Shown here piece by piece: positions 48,822 through 59,763 of a stretch of DNA of 64,000 nt; position 1 is the stretch's first letter; every line of letters begins with the position of its first letter. The translations under genes were made by a program, and so were the position numbers. Location of the stretch: NCBI RefSeq assembly GCF_000576635.1, contig NZ_AVFL01000005.1:265318-329317 (forward strand). The letters are read 5' to 3'. Source of the stretch: Skermanella stibiiresistens SB22. Lineage in GTDB: Bacteria > Pseudomonadota > Alphaproteobacteria > Azospirillales > Azospirillaceae. A model generated the notes under the pieces. That model was given only the letters and a program-made list of their open reading frames with translations. It was not told the DNA's origin and did no database searches.

Positions 48822-49886
48822 TCAGGACACACGGCGTGGCATCAGCACGGTGTAGTCCAGGTCGAGCACGACGGATGGATCGGTCTTGCCATCCGCTCCC
48901 GTCATGGGGAAGTCGGCGCAAGCCCTGTCCTTGACCGCGATGGTCCGCAGACGCAGCACGCCGATGTCGCGGCGGCCCGGCAACTCGTGCTTCTCCAGCA
49001 CCTCGGACCAGGCGTAGATCGTATCGCCCGCGAAGGTCGGGGCGACGTGGCGGCCGCCATTGATCGCCACGATTCGGACGGCGTTGGCCAAGCCGTTGAA
49101 GCTGAGCGCTCGGGCGAGGCTGATGATATGGCCGCCATAGATCAGCCGGCGCCCGAACCGGCCTTCCTTCTCGGTGTGCTGGTTGAAGTGGACGCGCGCC
49201 GTGTTCTGGTACAGGCGGGTCGCCATGGCGTGCTCAGCCTCCTCGATGGTCATGCCATCGACGTGGTCGATCCGCTCGCCCTCCTTGTAGTCCTCCCACA
49301 GGTGGGGCGATCCGGCGGCCGTGGTGTCGTAGACCCCGAAGTCGGCGCCATCCGGGACGATCAGGTCGTGGACCGCCACCGCGTCGGGCAGTTCCGGAAC
49401 CACAGGATCGGGCGCAGGGGCCGACTCGTCGCGCTTCCGGACCATCACCCAGCGGCAATAGTCCAGCACCATCTCGCCCCGCTGGTTGACGCCGATCGAG
49501 CGGACATAGACCGTGCCGGTCTTGCCGTTCGAGTTCTCCTTCAGCCCGATCACCTGCGAGACCGAGGACAGCGTGTCGCCGGGATAGACCGGCTCGCCGA
49601 AACGGCAGGCGGCGTATCCGAGATTGGCGACCGCGTTCAGCGAAACGTCGGGAACCGTCTTGCCGAACACGACGTGGAACGCCAGCGCGTCGTCGACCGT
49701 CGCCCCCTCGAAGCCGAGATCCTGCGCGAAGGTGTCGGCCGAGTGCAGCGGGAACCGCGAGCCGGTCAGCGCCACGTACAGCGCCATGTCGCCTTCCGTC
49801 ACGGTGCGCGGGGTTGCGTGGATGATCTCCTGGCCCAGACGGAAATCCTCGAAGTAGTTACCGGGGTTGGTCTTGGTCATCGCCAT
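48822..49886 (-). CDS. mch: Mesaconyl-CoA hydratase (MaoC family)
   Basis: 354-residue double hotdog (MaoC-like) hydratase that hydrates mesaconyl-CoA to beta-methylmalyl-CoA in the ethylmalonyl-CoA pathway. The N-terminal NYFEDFRLGQEIIHATPRTVTEGDMALYVALTGSRFPLHSADTFAQ and the C-terminal half TARVHFNQHTEKEGRFGRRLIYGGHIISLARALSFNGL are characteristic. The length fits Rhodobacter Mch (about 343). It is 50 bp downstream of the CoA-lyase gene on the same strand, forming a pathway pair. GGAAAGAG precedes ATG 49886; an ATG two codons in is also possible. Confidence 0.87.
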   Translation of the reverse strand: MAMTKTNPGNYFEDFRLGQEIIHATPRTVTEGDMALYVALTGSRFPLHSADTFAQDLGFEGATVDDALAFHVVFGKTVPDVSLNAVANLGYAACRFGEPVYPGDTLSSVSQVIGLKENSNGKTGTVYVRSIGVNQRGEMVLDYCRWVMVRKRDESAPAPDPVVPELPDAVAVHDLIVPDGADFGVYDTTAAGSPHLWEDYKEGERIDHVDGMTIEEAEHAMATRLYQNTARVHFNQHTEKEGRFGRRLIYGGHIISLARALSFNGLANAVRIVAINGGRHVAPTFAGDTIYAWSEVLEKHELPGRRDIGVLRLRTIAVKDRACADFPMTGADGKTDPSVVLDLDYTVLMPRRVS

Positions 49887-49936
49887 GGCTCTTTCCTGCC
49901 CAAAATTCCTGCCGCTGGTTCTTGGAGTTGTCCGGT

Positions 49937-50827
49937 TCAGGCGGAGGCCGCGCCGCTGGACATCGCCTCGATCGCCTCGGCCAAGGCCACCAGACGGCGC
50001 GCGTTCTCGACGTGCAGGTTCTCGACCAGCTTGCCGTCGACCACCACCACGCCCTTGCCCTCGGCGCTGGCCGCCTGGAAAGCCTCGATGAAGCGGCGCG
50101 ACTGGGCGACCTCCTCCGCCGAGGGGCCGAACGCCGCGTTGGCGGCGGCCAGCGTCTTGGGATGGATCAGCGTCTTGCCGTCGAAGCCCAGCTCCACGCC
50201 CTGCCGGCAGGACGCCGCGAAGCCCTCGTCGTCGTTGAGATCGAGATAGACGCCGTCCAGGATCGCCAGCCCGTAGGCGCGCGCCGCCAGCAGGCACAGT
50301 CCCAGGCTGGTGATCATCGGCAGGCGGTCGCGCGTGTGGGCGGCGTGGAGGTCCTTGGCGAGGTCGGAGGTGCCCATGACCAGCCCGCCGAGCCGGGGGG
50401 TGGCGCCCGCGATCTCCTTGACGTTGAGCATCGCCAGCGGCGTCTCCATCATGCACCAGATCTTGAGGCCGGCGGGGGCGCCCGACGCCACCAGGATCTG
50501 TTCCGCCTGACGGACCGCGTCGGCCGACTCGACCTTGGGCAATAGCACCGCGTCGGCGCCCGAATTCGCGGCGAACACCAGATCCTCATAGCCCCAGGGC
50601 GTGTTGAGCCCGTTGGTGCGGACGATCAGTTCGCGCTGGCCATAGCCGCCACCCTGGATCGCGGCGCCGATCTGGCCGCGCGCGGCGGCCTTGGCGTCGG
50701 GAGCGACCGCGTCCTCCAAGTCCAGGATCAGCCCGTCGGCTGGCAGGGTCTTGCCCTTCTCCATCGCGCGCGGGTTGGACCCCGGCATGTACAGAACGCC
50801 GCGGCGGGGGCGGACAGTCATCGCCAT
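49937..50827 (-). CDS. CitE-like CoA ester lyase (malyl-CoA lyase type)
   Basis: 296-residue HpcH/HpaI aldolase/citrate lyase beta family enzyme. The family motifs RRGVLYMPGSNPRAMEKGKTLPADGLILDLEDAVAPDAK, the metal/CoA-binding MMETPLAMLNVKEIA and GMSDLAKDLHA-type (GTSDLAKDLHA) are present. By its position before mesaconyl-CoA hydratase it probably cleaves beta-methylmalyl-CoA and/or malyl-CoA, or acts as malyl-CoA thioesterase; the sequence alone does not separate Mcl1 and Mcl2 functions. GGGAG lies 8 nt before ATG 50827. It is the first gene of the pair. Confidence 0.85.
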   Translation of the reverse strand: MAMTVRPRRGVLYMPGSNPRAMEKGKTLPADGLILDLEDAVAPDAKAAARGQIGAAIQGGGYGQRELIVRTNGLNTPWGYEDLVFAANSGADAVLLPKVESADAVRQAEQILVASGAPAGLKIWCMMETPLAMLNVKEIAGATPRLGGLVMGTSDLAKDLHAAHTRDRLPMITSLGLCLLAARAYGLAILDGVYLDLNDDEGFAASCRQGVELGFDGKTLIHPKTLAAANAAFGPSAEEVAQSRRFIEAFQAASAEGKGVVVVDGKLVENLHVENARRLVALAEAIEAMSSGAASA

Positions 50828-51098
50828 TCGGAAACTCCCTGCTCTTGGATGGATTGATGCGTCGCGTAGGCTTTTCGGGTTCGGTTCGATCCGGTTGGCC
50901 GGACCTTACAGCGCGGCCGCGGCAAAGGGCAATCGGGGACACGCCGGGCGCTGCTGCACAATGACGCGCCGCGCCCAGGTGGTGGAATTCATGGAATGAT
51001 TCTCGCCTCATTTGATATCATACGGTGATTTCAACCGATGAATCGCCTGATGCCCAACGAGCCGTGGACCCGCCGGGCGGGTGACGGGTCACTTCAAG

Positions 51099-52418
51099 AT
51101 GCCCACTCCAGCACAGCCAATTCCCATCATCAACGTCCTGCTGGTCGAGGATCAGCCGGGCGACGCCGATCTCGTGACGCGCGCGCTGCGTTCGCGGCGA
51201 GGGCGGTTCAAGGTGGCTTCCGTCGACCGTCTGGCGGCCGCGCTGCCAGTGCTGGAGGCGGGGACGGTGGACGTGATCCTGCTCGACCTGACCCTGCCGG
51301 ACAGCCAGGGCTTCGCCACCATCACCGCCATCCGCGACGCCGCCCCCACCGTCCCGCTGATCGTCCTGACGGGTCTCAGCGACAATGAACTGGCGATGGC
51401 GGCGGTCCAAGCCGGCGCGCAGGACTTCCTGGTCAAGGGCGAGTTCGAGGACGCGATGATCGAGCGCGCGATCCGCCACGCCATCGCGCGCGGCCATCTG
51501 GAGGAGCGGCTGAGACGATCGGAGGCGCGGCTGAAGAACGTGCTGGACCTCGCCCACGACGCCGTGGTCTCGGTCGATGCCGATCAGCGCATCGTCCTGT
51601 TCAATCCGGCGGCGGAGCGGATGTTCGGCTACCAGAGCGACGAGATCCTGGGCGAGCCGATGTCGGTGCTGATCCCCGACCGGCTGCGGTCGGTCCACAC
51701 CGATCATTTCAACGGGTTCCTGCGCCACGCGGTCGTCTCGCGCGACATGGCCGACCGGCCGGAGGTCAACGGGCGCCACCGCGACGGCACCGGCTTCCCA
51801 ATCGAGGTCTCGCTGTCGCGTTCCGAGGGGCCGGACGGCCCCATCGTGACCGCGATGATCCGCGGCATCACCGAACGCAAGCGGGCGGAAGCGCGGCTGG
51901 TCCTGCTGGCGACCACCGATCCGCTGACGGGCATCGCCAACCGGCGCCATCTGCTCGATCTCGCGGAGCGCGAGTTGGCCCGCCTGTGGCGATATGGAAC
52001 GCCGTTCAGCCTGATCATGATGGATGTCGACCACTTCAAGCGGATCAACGACACCCACGGCCACGCGATGGGCGACGAGGCCTTGCGGCGGCTCGCCGCG
52101 GTCTGCGCGGAGACGCTGCGCCAGAGCGACCTGCTGGGTCGCATGGGCGGCGAGGAGTTCGCCATCCTGCTGCCCGAAGCGGGAGAGGTGGAGGCCATGG
52201 CCGTGGCCGAACGCGTCCGGCTGCGAGCGTCGCGACTGCGCGTGGCATCCGGAGACGGCGCGGAATTGCGCCTGACCGTGAGCCTGGGCATCGCGGAGTG
52301 CCGCCGCGATGATCTCAGGATCGAGCAACCCCTGGCGCGGGCCGATCTGGCGCTCTACCAAGCCAAGGCCAGCGGACGCGACCGGGTCGTTCCCGCCAGC
52401 GCCGTGGCCCCGGCCTAG
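51099..52418 (+). CDS. REC-PAS-GGDEF diguanylate cyclase
   Basis: 439-residue signalling protein. A receiver domain (about 8-130) has the phospho-acceptor Asp63 in DVILLDLTLPDS, and the Thr and Lys positions in VLTGLSD and FLVKG. A PAS domain follows (about 140-260: LKNVLDLAHDAVVSVDADQRIVLFNPAAERMFGYQSDEILGEP). A GGDEF domain (about 270-435) has TDPLTGIANRR and an active GGEEF motif (350-354), with the inhibitory I-site RQSD five residues ahead. It makes cyclic-di-GMP when phosphorylated. No histidine kinase is adjacent. Start 51099 was preferred to GTG 51081; neither has a strong ribosome binding site. Confidence 0.92.
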   Translation: MPTPAQPIPIINVLLVEDQPGDADLVTRALRSRRGRFKVASVDRLAAALPVLEAGTVDVILLDLTLPDSQGFATITAIRDAAPTVPLIVLTGLSDNELAMAAVQAGAQDFLVKGEFEDAMIERAIRHAIARGHLEERLRRSEARLKNVLDLAHDAVVSVDADQRIVLFNPAAERMFGYQSDEILGEPMSVLIPDRLRSVHTDHFNGFLRHAVVSRDMADRPEVNGRHRDGTGFPIEVSLSRSEGPDGPIVTAMIRGITERKRAEARLVLLATTDPLTGIANRRHLLDLAERELARLWRYGTPFSLIMMDVDHFKRINDTHGHAMGDEALRRLAAVCAETLRQSDLLGRMGGEEFAILLPEAGEVEAMAVAERVRLRASRLRVASGDGAELRLTVSLGIAECRRDDLRIEQPLARADLALYQAKASGRDRVVPASAVAPA

Positions 52419-52488
52419 CTGCCCCGCGCGGAAATCCCGCACAAGATTGCTGCGCCGCGTCCATCCTTGTGGCACGGTTGGTCCCGCC

Positions 52489-53349
52489 ATGAAACAGATC
52501 CTCACCATCCAGTCCCACGTCGCCTTCGGCTATGTCGGGAACCGTGCGGCCGTGTTCCCGCTCCAGCGTCTCGGGTTCGACGCGATGGCGGTCAACACGG
52601 TCCAATTCTCCAACCACACCGGTTATGGGTCGTGGACCGGACAGGTCTTCTCGCCCGAGCACATCGCCGAGGTGATCGATGGCATCGGCCAGCGTGGCGG
52701 GCTCGACCACTGCGATGCCATCCTGTCCGGCTATATGGGCGGAGCCGCCCTGGGTCAGGTGATCGTCGAGACGGTCCGCCGGGTCGAGACCGCCAACCCG
52801 GCGGCGCTCTACTGCTGCGATCCGGTGATGGGCGATGTCGGGCGCGGCTTCTTCGTCAACCAGGACATCCGCGACTTCATGCGGGCCCACGCCGTCCCCG
52901 CGGCCGACATCATCACGCCGAACCAGTTCGAGCTGGAGTTCCTGACCGGCACGGAAATCCGGTCGATGGACGACGCGCTGGCCGCGACCGCGGCCGCCCG
53001 TGGCTTAGGGCCGAAGCTGGTGCTGCTGACCAGCCTGACCCGCGCCGAGGCCGATCCCGACAGCATCGAGATGCTACTGGACTCGCCGGACGGCGCCTTC
53101 CTGGTGACCACGCCCCGGTTGCCGTTCGACAAGCCGCCGAATGGGGCGGGTGACTGCGTCGCCGCCGTGTTCCTGGCCAAGTACCTTGAGAGCGGCGACG
53201 CCGCCGGCGCGCTGGGCCACGCGGCCGCCGCCATCTACGCGGTGTTCGCCGCGACGCTGAAGGCCGGCACGCGCGAGCTTCAGCTGATCGCGGCGCAGGA
53301 CGAGCTGGTCCGCCCATCCCGCCTGTTCGAGGTCCGCCCGGTACGCTGA
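52489..53349 (+). CDS. pdxY: Pyridoxal kinase
   Basis: 286-residue pfkB-superfamily vitamin B6 kinase of the PdxY type, phosphorylating pyridoxal for PLP salvage. Diagnostic segments are ILTIQSHVAFGYVGNRAAVFPLQRLGFDAMAVNTVQFSNHTGYG, CDPVMGDVGRGFFV, the ITPNQFELEFLTG motif and the anion-hole/catalytic PPNGAGDCVAAVFLA (Asp in GAGD). The ATG lies 70 bp after the cyclase stop; no strong upstream ribosome site is seen (CCCGCCATG), but the start is at the family N-terminus. It is convergent with asd. Confidence 0.94.
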   Translation: MKQILTIQSHVAFGYVGNRAAVFPLQRLGFDAMAVNTVQFSNHTGYGSWTGQVFSPEHIAEVIDGIGQRGGLDHCDAILSGYMGGAALGQVIVETVRRVETANPAALYCCDPVMGDVGRGFFVNQDIRDFMRAHAVPAADIITPNQFELEFLTGTEIRSMDDALAATAAARGLGPKLVLLTSLTRAEADPDSIEMLLDSPDGAFLVTTPRLPFDKPPNGAGDCVAAVFLAKYLESGDAAGALGHAAAAIYAVFAATLKAGTRELQLIAAQDELVRPSRLFEVRPVR

Positions 53350-53366
53350 GAAGGGGTACGCTAAGG

Positions 53367-54386
<1,020 letters not shown>

Positions 54387-54628
54387 GATTGAGTTCCTGC
54401 TTTTTTGTTCGAGGGTCTCTCGCCCAACCGTTTCCGGTGGCGCGGCGATTTCGCCCATCCGTCGAGGGGACTTGAATTATGCAAGCGGCGGCCCGTTTGC
54501 AAGGGGATCACGCGGCTTCGAACGGCAGGGGACGGTGCCGCCGTCATCGGGGCATGGCCTTTGCCCTGGTTTTTGGTGGTGGATTTCCTCATCCTTCCAA
54601 GGGATGACACCTCCAGACTGGAACCGGC

Positions 54629-54892
54629 GTGAGCAGCAATCTCTTGCGTGACACCATCGCCCTCGCGATCAAGGACGCGGACAGATCGTTCTTCAACGAG
54701 GACTACGTCAAGCAGGCCACGGCGGTGATCATCGCCCTGCGGAAGGCCGGGTTCGAGATCGTGCCGACCAAGGCGTCGGACGGGCTGGTCGATTTCGCCT
54801 GCGACAACCTGCCGTTCGGCCGGCTGAAGCAGCAGGACTTCATCAAGGAACTCTACGTCCTGCTGGTCGAGAACAGCCGCAAGTTCCCTTGA
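54629..54892 (+). CDS. Small conserved-looking hypothetical protein
   Basis: 87-residue soluble protein starting at GTG 54629 (GAA 7 nt upstream). It has a helical first half (RDTIALAIKDADRSFFNEDYVKQATAVIIALRKAGFEIVPTKA) and a second half LVDFACDNLPFGRLKQQDFIKELYVLLVENSRKFP. The pattern looks like a genuine folded domain, but I do not recognise the family. It is convergent with the Rpn-like gene, the two stop codons being 3 bp apart, and divergent from asd, so it lies within the leuB-asd interval. Confidence 0.6.
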   Translation: MSSNLLRDTIALAIKDADRSFFNEDYVKQATAVIIALRKAGFEIVPTKASDGLVDFACDNLPFGRLKQQDFIKELYVLLVENSRKFP

Positions 54893-54895
54893 TCC

Positions 54896-55753
54896 TCAGT
54901 TCGGCCGTCCGGCCAGGATCACGTCGAGGTCGCCGACGCTCAGGGACCGGGCGTCGGCGATGATGTCGAACCAGCGGTCGATATCCTCGACGGAAGCGTC
55001 ACGCACGCGTTCCATGACGGGAACGGGAACCGGACCGGCCCGGCGCTCCATCAACCGGAGCAACGCCGAGATCTTGCCCTTCACCTCGCCCTCGACCTTG
55101 CCCTTCATCTCGCCCTTGGCGAATGCCTCGTCGTAGAGCGGGTATTCCTCCAGTGTGAATCGCACTGCCATGTTCTTGACCTCCTCCACCACGACAGGCG
55201 CGGCCTTCCTCAGTTTCGACAGCGTCAGGAGCCGGTTCGCGGCGTCGTTCCTGTCCCGCCTGTCGAGCATCGCGAGGCGCTCCAGGATGGCGCGCACGCG
55301 TTTCCTAATATCGTCGCATTCGCATAGGATCGCCAGCACCGCGTCATCTGGCGACGGACTGTCGAGCAAGGGGCCGGCGTCGAAGTCGGCGATGTGCCGC
55401 ACCTCGTATCGGAAGCTCAGGTTGGGATGGAAGATGCCACCGGGCTCGCCGCTCCGGCGCTCGCCCAGCCGCAGCACGAGCTGTGTGACGGGAGCGTCGC
55501 CGTAGCATTCGGAGACGAGGCCGTAATACTCGTACATCCGCCACCGCATGGCGGCGGAGACACCCGATTCCAACTCCAGGTGGAAGACGGTACCACCTTC
55601 CAGTTCGGCCACCATGTCGGGGCGACGCAGGCGGACGCGGGCGAACTCGGTCGGCACGAAGCGCTCGACGCGCAGGCCGGTCAACATGCGCAGCAGGGCC
55701 GGCGTGCCGGTCCACACCATCTCCTTGATCGTCGCGTCGTAGTCGTGACCCAT
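54896..55753 (-). CDS. Rpn-like PD-(D/E)XK nuclease/transposase-related protein
   Basis: About 285 residues. The N-terminal region is a PD-(D/E)XK nuclease-type domain: GHDYDATIKEMVW..., then RRPDMVAELEGGTVFHLELESG (Asp and Glu catalytic positions; the usual lysine is not clear). It then has WRMYEYYGLVSECYG and a helical C-terminus (EGEVKGKISALLRLMERRAGPVPVPVMERVRDASVEDIDRWFDIIADA). This is typical of Rpn/DUF4351-type proteins found in variable copy numbers and associated with recombination. It lies between leuB and asd, a likely insertion. Starts at 55762 or 55774 are also possible. Confidence 0.75.
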   Translation of the reverse strand: MGHDYDATIKEMVWTGTPALLRMLTGLRVERFVPTEFARVRLRRPDMVAELEGGTVFHLELESGVSAAMRWRMYEYYGLVSECYGDAPVTQLVLRLGERRSGEPGGIFHPNLSFRYEVRHIADFDAGPLLDSPSPDDAVLAILCECDDIRKRVRAILERLAMLDRRDRNDAANRLLTLSKLRKAAPVVVEEVKNMAVRFTLEEYPLYDEAFAKGEMKGKVEGEVKGKISALLRLMERRAGPVPVPVMERVRDASVEDIDRWFDIIADARSLSVGDLDVILAGRPN

Positions 55754-55847
55754 CCACCGCCCCATGCATACCATCGCATGTGGCTCATGAGGGTTTCACG
55801 CGCGTGGGGCTATGTGGCGCGATGACGCTGGGAGGTGGGCCAGGGAC

Positions 55848-55869
55848 GGGAGCGGCATCGGCCGCTCCC
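55848..55869. terminator. GC-rich hairpin after leuB
   Basis: GGGAGCGGC (55848-55856) and GCCGCTCCC (55861-55869) form a perfect 9-bp stem with a 4-nt loop, 10 bp beyond the leuB stop on the minus strand. It is placed to end the leuCDB transcript, but there is no U-tract. Confidence 0.5.
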
Positions 55870-55878
55870 GCGTTCCCC

Positions 55879-56994
55879 TTACGAGGCGGCGATCTTGTCC
55901 AGCACGCGGACGATCGAATCGCCCATGACCGAGGTCGAGCAGCGGGCCATGCCCGGCGCCATGATGTCGGACGTGCGGGTGCCGCCGTTCAGCACGGTCT
56001 GCACCGCCTTCTCGATCAGGTCGGCGTCCTCGTTCATGTCGAACGAGTAGCGCAGCATCATGGCGAAGCTGAGCAGCGTCGCGATCGGGTTGGCGAGGTC
56101 GCGGCCGGCGATGTCCGGGGCGGAGCCATGCACCGGCTCGTACAGCGCGCGGCGGCGGCCGCTCTCGTCCGGAGCGCCCAGCGAGGCGGACGGCAGCATG
56201 CCGAGCGAGCCCGTCATCATCGCCGCCTCGTCCGACAGCATGTCACCGAACAGGTTGTCGGTGACGATGACGTCGAACTGCTTGGGGTTCTTGATCAGCT
56301 GCATGGCGCAGTTGTCGGCGTACATGTGGGTCAGCTCGACATCGGCGTATTCGGCCTGATGCAGCTTGGTCACCTCCTGCCGCCACAGCAGGCCGGATTC
56401 CATCACGTTGGCCTTTTCGACCGAGCACAGCTTGTTCTGCCGCTTGCGCGCCAGTTCGAAGGCGACGCGCGCGACGCGGTGGATCTCGGAGGTGGTGTAG
56501 ACCTGGGTGTTGACGCCGCGGCGCTGGCCATCGGGCAACTCCTCGATGCCGCGCGGCTCACCGAAATAGACGCCGCCGGTCAACTCGCGGACGATCATCA
56601 GGTCGAGGCCGCGGACGATGTCCGGCTTGAGGGTCGAGGCGTCGACCAGCGCGTCGAACACGATCGCCGGGCGCAGGTTGGCGAACAGCCCCAACTCCTT
56701 GCGGAGGCGCAGCAGGCCGGCTTCCGGCCGCTTGTCGAAGCTGACGTTATCCCACTTGGGGCCACCGACCGCGCCGAGCAGAACGGCGTCGACACCCATC
56801 GCGTCGGCCATGGTCTCGTCGGACAGGGGCACGCCGTGGTGGTCGATGGCGATGCCGCCGACCAGTCCTTCCTGGACGTCGAAGGTCACACGCCGTTTGC
56901 GATCCATCCAGTCGATAACACGCCGCACCTGGCGCATCACTTCCGGGCCGATACCATCACCGGGCAGTATCAGCAGCTTCTTGTTGGCGGGCAT
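55879..56994 (-). CDS. leuB: 3-isopropylmalate dehydrogenase
   Basis: 371-residue NAD-dependent dehydrogenase of leucine synthesis. It has the [14 protein letters not shown] start, the GAVGGPKWD segment, LFANLRPA, the substrate-binding [14 protein letters not shown], the metal/cofactor residues [28 protein letters not shown], and [29 protein letters not shown]. It is the third gene of the leuC-leuD-leuB set, 96 bp after leuD; the gap contains an AT-richer segment with AAAAGCTCCC repeats. Confidence 0.97.
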   Translation of the reverse strand: MPANKKLLILPGDGIGPEVMRQVRRVIDWMDRKRRVTFDVQEGLVGGIAIDHHGVPLSDETMADAMGVDAVLLGAVGGPKWDNVSFDKRPEAGLLRLRKELGLFANLRPAIVFDALVDASTLKPDIVRGLDLMIVRELTGGVYFGEPRGIEELPDGQRRGVNTQVYTTSEIHRVARVAFELARKRQNKLCSVEKANVMESGLLWRQEVTKLHQAEYADVELTHMYADNCAMQLIKNPKQFDVIVTDNLFGDMLSDEAAMMTGSLGMLPSASLGAPDESGRRRALYEPVHGSAPDIAGRDLANPIATLLSFAMMLRYSFDMNEDADLIEKAVQTVLNGGTRTSDIMAPGMARCSTSVMGDSIVRVLDKIAAS

Positions 56995-57090
56995 CGCGTG
57001 TTTTCTCCATGGATTATCTGTTGGGGAGCTTTGTAGTGCGCAAACACGCTCCTGAAAAGCTCCCCTATCGTGAAAAGCTCCCGGGGCGCG

Positions 57091-57702
57091 TCATGCCCAC
57101 AACCACGGTTGCGTACCGCGCTGCGATGTCTCGTAGGTGTCGATCGACGGAGCGTGTTCCAGCGTCAGGCCAATGTCGTCCAGTCCGTTCAGCAGGCAGT
57201 GCTTCCGGAAGGGGTCGACGTCGAAGGTGATCTTGCCGCCGTCGGGACCGGTGATCTCCTGCTTCTCCAGGTCGACCGTGACGACCGCGTTGGAGCCGCG
57301 CTCCGCGTCGTCCATCAGCAGATCGACCTGCTCCTGCGGCAGCACGATCGGCAGGATGCCGTTCTTGAAGCAGTTGTTGAAGAAGATGTCGGCGAAACTG
57401 GTCGCGATGACACAGCGGATGCCGAAGTCGGCAAGCGCCCAGGGGGCGTGTTCCCGGCTCGACCCGCAGCCGAAGTTGTCGCCAGCGACCAGGATCTTCG
57501 CTTGGCGATAGGCCGGCTTGTTCAGCACGAAGTCGGGCTTCTCCTCGCCCTCCGCCGTGTAGCGCATCTCGTCGAACAGGTGCTTGCCCAAGCCGGTGCG
57601 CTTGATCGTCTTGAGGAACTGCTTTGGGATCAGCATGTCGGTGTCGACGTTGATGATCGGCAACGGGGCCGCGACCCCGGTCAGCGTGGTGAACTTTTCC
57701 AT
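57091..57702 (-). CDS. leuD: 3-isopropylmalate dehydratase small subunit
   Basis: 203-residue small subunit that pairs with LeuC to isomerise 2-isopropylmalate to 3-isopropylmalate. Typical motifs are [23 protein letters not shown], the [17 protein letters not shown] swivel loop, and [20 protein letters not shown]. It starts 17 bp after the leuC stop codon in the same operon. Confidence 0.97.
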   Translation of the reverse strand: MEKFTTLTGVAAPLPIINVDTDMLIPKQFLKTIKRTGLGKHLFDEMRYTAEGEEKPDFVLNKPAYRQAKILVAGDNFGCGSSREHAPWALADFGIRCVIATSFADIFFNNCFKNGILPIVLPQEQVDLLMDDAERGSNAVVTVDLEKQEITGPDGGKITFDVDPFRKHCLLNGLDDIGLTLEHAPSIDTYETSQRGTQPWLWA

Positions 57703-57719
57703 GATATCGGAGACGCTCC

Positions 57720-59126
57720 TCAGACGAGTTCGCGGATGTCGGTCAGGTGGCCGGTCACGGCGGCGGCCACCGCCATCGCCGGGCTGACCAGATGGGTACG
57801 GCCGCCGCGGCCCTGCCTGCCTTCGAAATTACGGTTGGAGGTCGAGGCGCAGCGCTCGCCGGGGCTGAGCTTGTCCGCGTTCATGGCGAGGCACATGGAG
57901 CAGCCGGGCTCGCGCCAGTCGAAGCCGGCCTCCTTGAAGACGACGTCCAGCCCTTCCTCCTCGGCCTGTTCCTTGACCAGGCCGGAGCCGGGAACGATCA
58001 TCGCGTAGACGCCGTCGGCCACCTTGCGGCCGCGCGCCACGGTCGCGGCGGCGCGCAGGTCCTCGATCCTGCCATTGGTGCAGGAGCCGATGAAGACCTT
58101 GTCGACCTTGACCTGGCTCAGCGGCGTTCCGGGGGTCAGGCCCATGTATTCAAGCGCCCGCTCCACGGCGGCCCGCTTGGCCTTGTCGGCGACATCGGCG
58201 GGATTGGGTACGACGGCGGTGATCGGCAGCACGTCCTGCGGGCTGGTGCCCCAAGTGACCTGCGGCACGATATCCTCGGCCTTCAGCGTGACCTCCTTGT
58301 CATAGACGGCGCCCTCGTCGCTCGGCAGCGTCCGCCAATAGGCGACGGCCTGCTCGTAGGCGCCCGCCTTCGGAGCGTAGGGGCGGCCCATCAGGTACTT
58401 GAAGGTGGTCTCGTCCGGCGCGATCAGGCCAGCGCGGGCGCCCGCCTCGATCGACATGTTGCAGACGGTCATGCGGCCTTCCATGGATAGGTCGCGGATC
58501 GCCTTGCCGGCGTATTCGATGACATGGCCGGTGCCGCCGGCGGTGCCGATCACGCCGATGACGGCCAGGATCAGGTCCTTGGCGGTGACGCCGACCGGCA
58601 GGTCGCCATCGACGGTGATCCGCATGTTCTTGGCCGGCCGCTGCTGCAGCGTCTGGGTCGCCAGCACGTGCTCGACCTCGGACGTGCCGATGCCGAAGGC
58701 CAACGCCCCGAAGGCCCCATGGGTGGCCGTGTGGCTGTCGCCGCACACGATGGTCATGCCCGGCTGGGTCAGTCCCTGCTCCGGTCCGATGATGTGGACG
58801 ATGCCCTGCCGGATGTCGTCCATCGCGAAATAGGGCACGCCGAAATCGACCGCGTTCTTCTCCAGCGTCTCGACCTGGATGCGGCTCTCCTCATCGGCGA
58901 TCCCCTCGCCGCGGTCGCTGGTCGGAACATTGTGGTCGGCGACGGCCAGCGTGGCGTCCGGGCGGCGGACCTTGCGGCCCGCGAGGCGTAGTCCTTCGAA
59001 AGCCTGGGGACTGGTCACCTCATGGACCAGATGACGGTCGATATAGAGGACGCAGGTGCCGTCCTCCTGACGATGGACGACGTGGCTGTCCCAGATCTTG
59101 TCGAAGAGCGTACGTGGCTTTGCCAT
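57720..59126 (-). CDS. leuC: 3-isopropylmalate dehydratase large subunit
   Basis: 468-residue aconitase-family subunit carrying a [4Fe-4S] cluster. The cluster cysteines are in [13 protein letters not shown] and ...[10 protein letters not shown] (CxxC). The family signature [16 protein letters not shown], the [32 protein letters not shown] segment and [30 protein letters not shown] are present. It is the first gene of leuC-leuD-leuB. Start 59126 ([10 protein letters not shown]) is the normal family start; an ORF extension begins at 59147. Confidence 0.97.
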   Translation of the reverse strand: MAKPRTLFDKIWDSHVVHRQEDGTCVLYIDRHLVHEVTSPQAFEGLRLAGRKVRRPDATLAVADHNVPTSDRGEGIADEESRIQVETLEKNAVDFGVPYFAMDDIRQGIVHIIGPEQGLTQPGMTIVCGDSHTATHGAFGALAFGIGTSEVEHVLATQTLQQRPAKNMRITVDGDLPVGVTAKDLILAVIGVIGTAGGTGHVIEYAGKAIRDLSMEGRMTVCNMSIEAGARAGLIAPDETTFKYLMGRPYAPKAGAYEQAVAYWRTLPSDEGAVYDKEVTLKAEDIVPQVTWGTSPQDVLPITAVVPNPADVADKAKRAAVERALEYMGLTPGTPLSQVKVDKVFIGSCTNGRIEDLRAAATVARGRKVADGVYAMIVPGSGLVKEQAEEEGLDVVFKEAGFDWREPGCSMCLAMNADKLSPGERCASTSNRNFEGRQGRGGRTHLVSPAMAVAAAVTGHLTDIRELV

Positions 59127-59373
59127 TTGTTTGATTCTCTGATTCACGTTCCAGCGGGGTGACCCGAACCGTCCGGCGTGTCGCCCGCGGCCGGTTTCCC
59201 CTTGATATCACCTGACATCACCGGCGATCCGACCGGCGGGCGAGCCGGGCTTACCTCTGTATGTCAACATAACCCCTGCCCCTCGCCGCCTCAAGGGACT
59301 AGACTTCAATGCAATACAGCCAATGCGTTTTGGCGCGCCTTAGGTACGCCCAAGCCGAAAAAAAGGAAATTTC

Positions 59374-59763
59374 ATGTCGAAACGCATCTCCGACCTCGCC
59401 GTGATTGGGGAAACGACGTCCGAGGAGTACGCCATTCGTCCGGATGACGGGCGCATCCTGGCGGGCTCCCCCGATCAATTGGCGTGGAACCACTTCACCG
59501 ACACAACCGGCCAGTTCTCCGCCGGAATTTGGGAAGGCGCTCCGGGCGTGTGGAAAGTCAACTTCACGGAGAACGAGTTCTGCCACCTGCTATCCGGCAT
59601 CGTCGTGGTCCGCGACGAGGCGGGCGCCGAGCGCGCCTTCAAGGCCGGCGACGCCTTCGTCATGCCGGCCGGCTTCGTCGGCACCTGGGAAGTGGTGGAG
59701 CGCGCCCGGAAGCTCTACGCCACGTTCGAGGCGGCGGGGTCGGTCCAAGTGGCCGATGGCTGA
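59374..59763 (+). CDS. Cupin domain protein (DUF861/EutQ-like)
   Basis: 129-residue single-domain cupin. The first motif region is AGIWEGAPGVWKVNFTENEFCHLLSGIVVVRDEAGAERAFKAGDAFVMPAGFVGTWEVVERARKLYATFE, similar to DUF861 proteins such as (S)-ureidoglycine aminohydrolase-like and EutQ-type cupins. Metal ligands (His/Glu in ENEFCHLL) are partly present. It starts after an AAAAGGAAATTTC leader. Divergent from leuC across a 247-bp spacer. Substrate not determined. Confidence 0.85.
   Translation: MSKRISDLAVIGETTSEEYAIRPDDGRILAGSPDQLAWNHFTDTTGQFSAGIWEGAPGVWKVNFTENEFCHLLSGIVVVRDEAGAERAFKAGDAFVMPAGFVGTWEVVERARKLYATFEAAGSVQVADG

Noticed and set aside
54896..55774. Rpn-like gene as an intact transposase or defence nuclease
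   Set aside because: Only a single PD-(D/E)XK-type protein without inverted repeats, partner genes or a clear catalytic lysine; called as Rpn-like only.
57022..57082. AAAAGCTCCC repeats and inverted GGGGAGCTTT between leuD and leuB
   Set aside because: Short, imperfect and without a U-tract; not enough to call a terminator, attenuator or mobile element.
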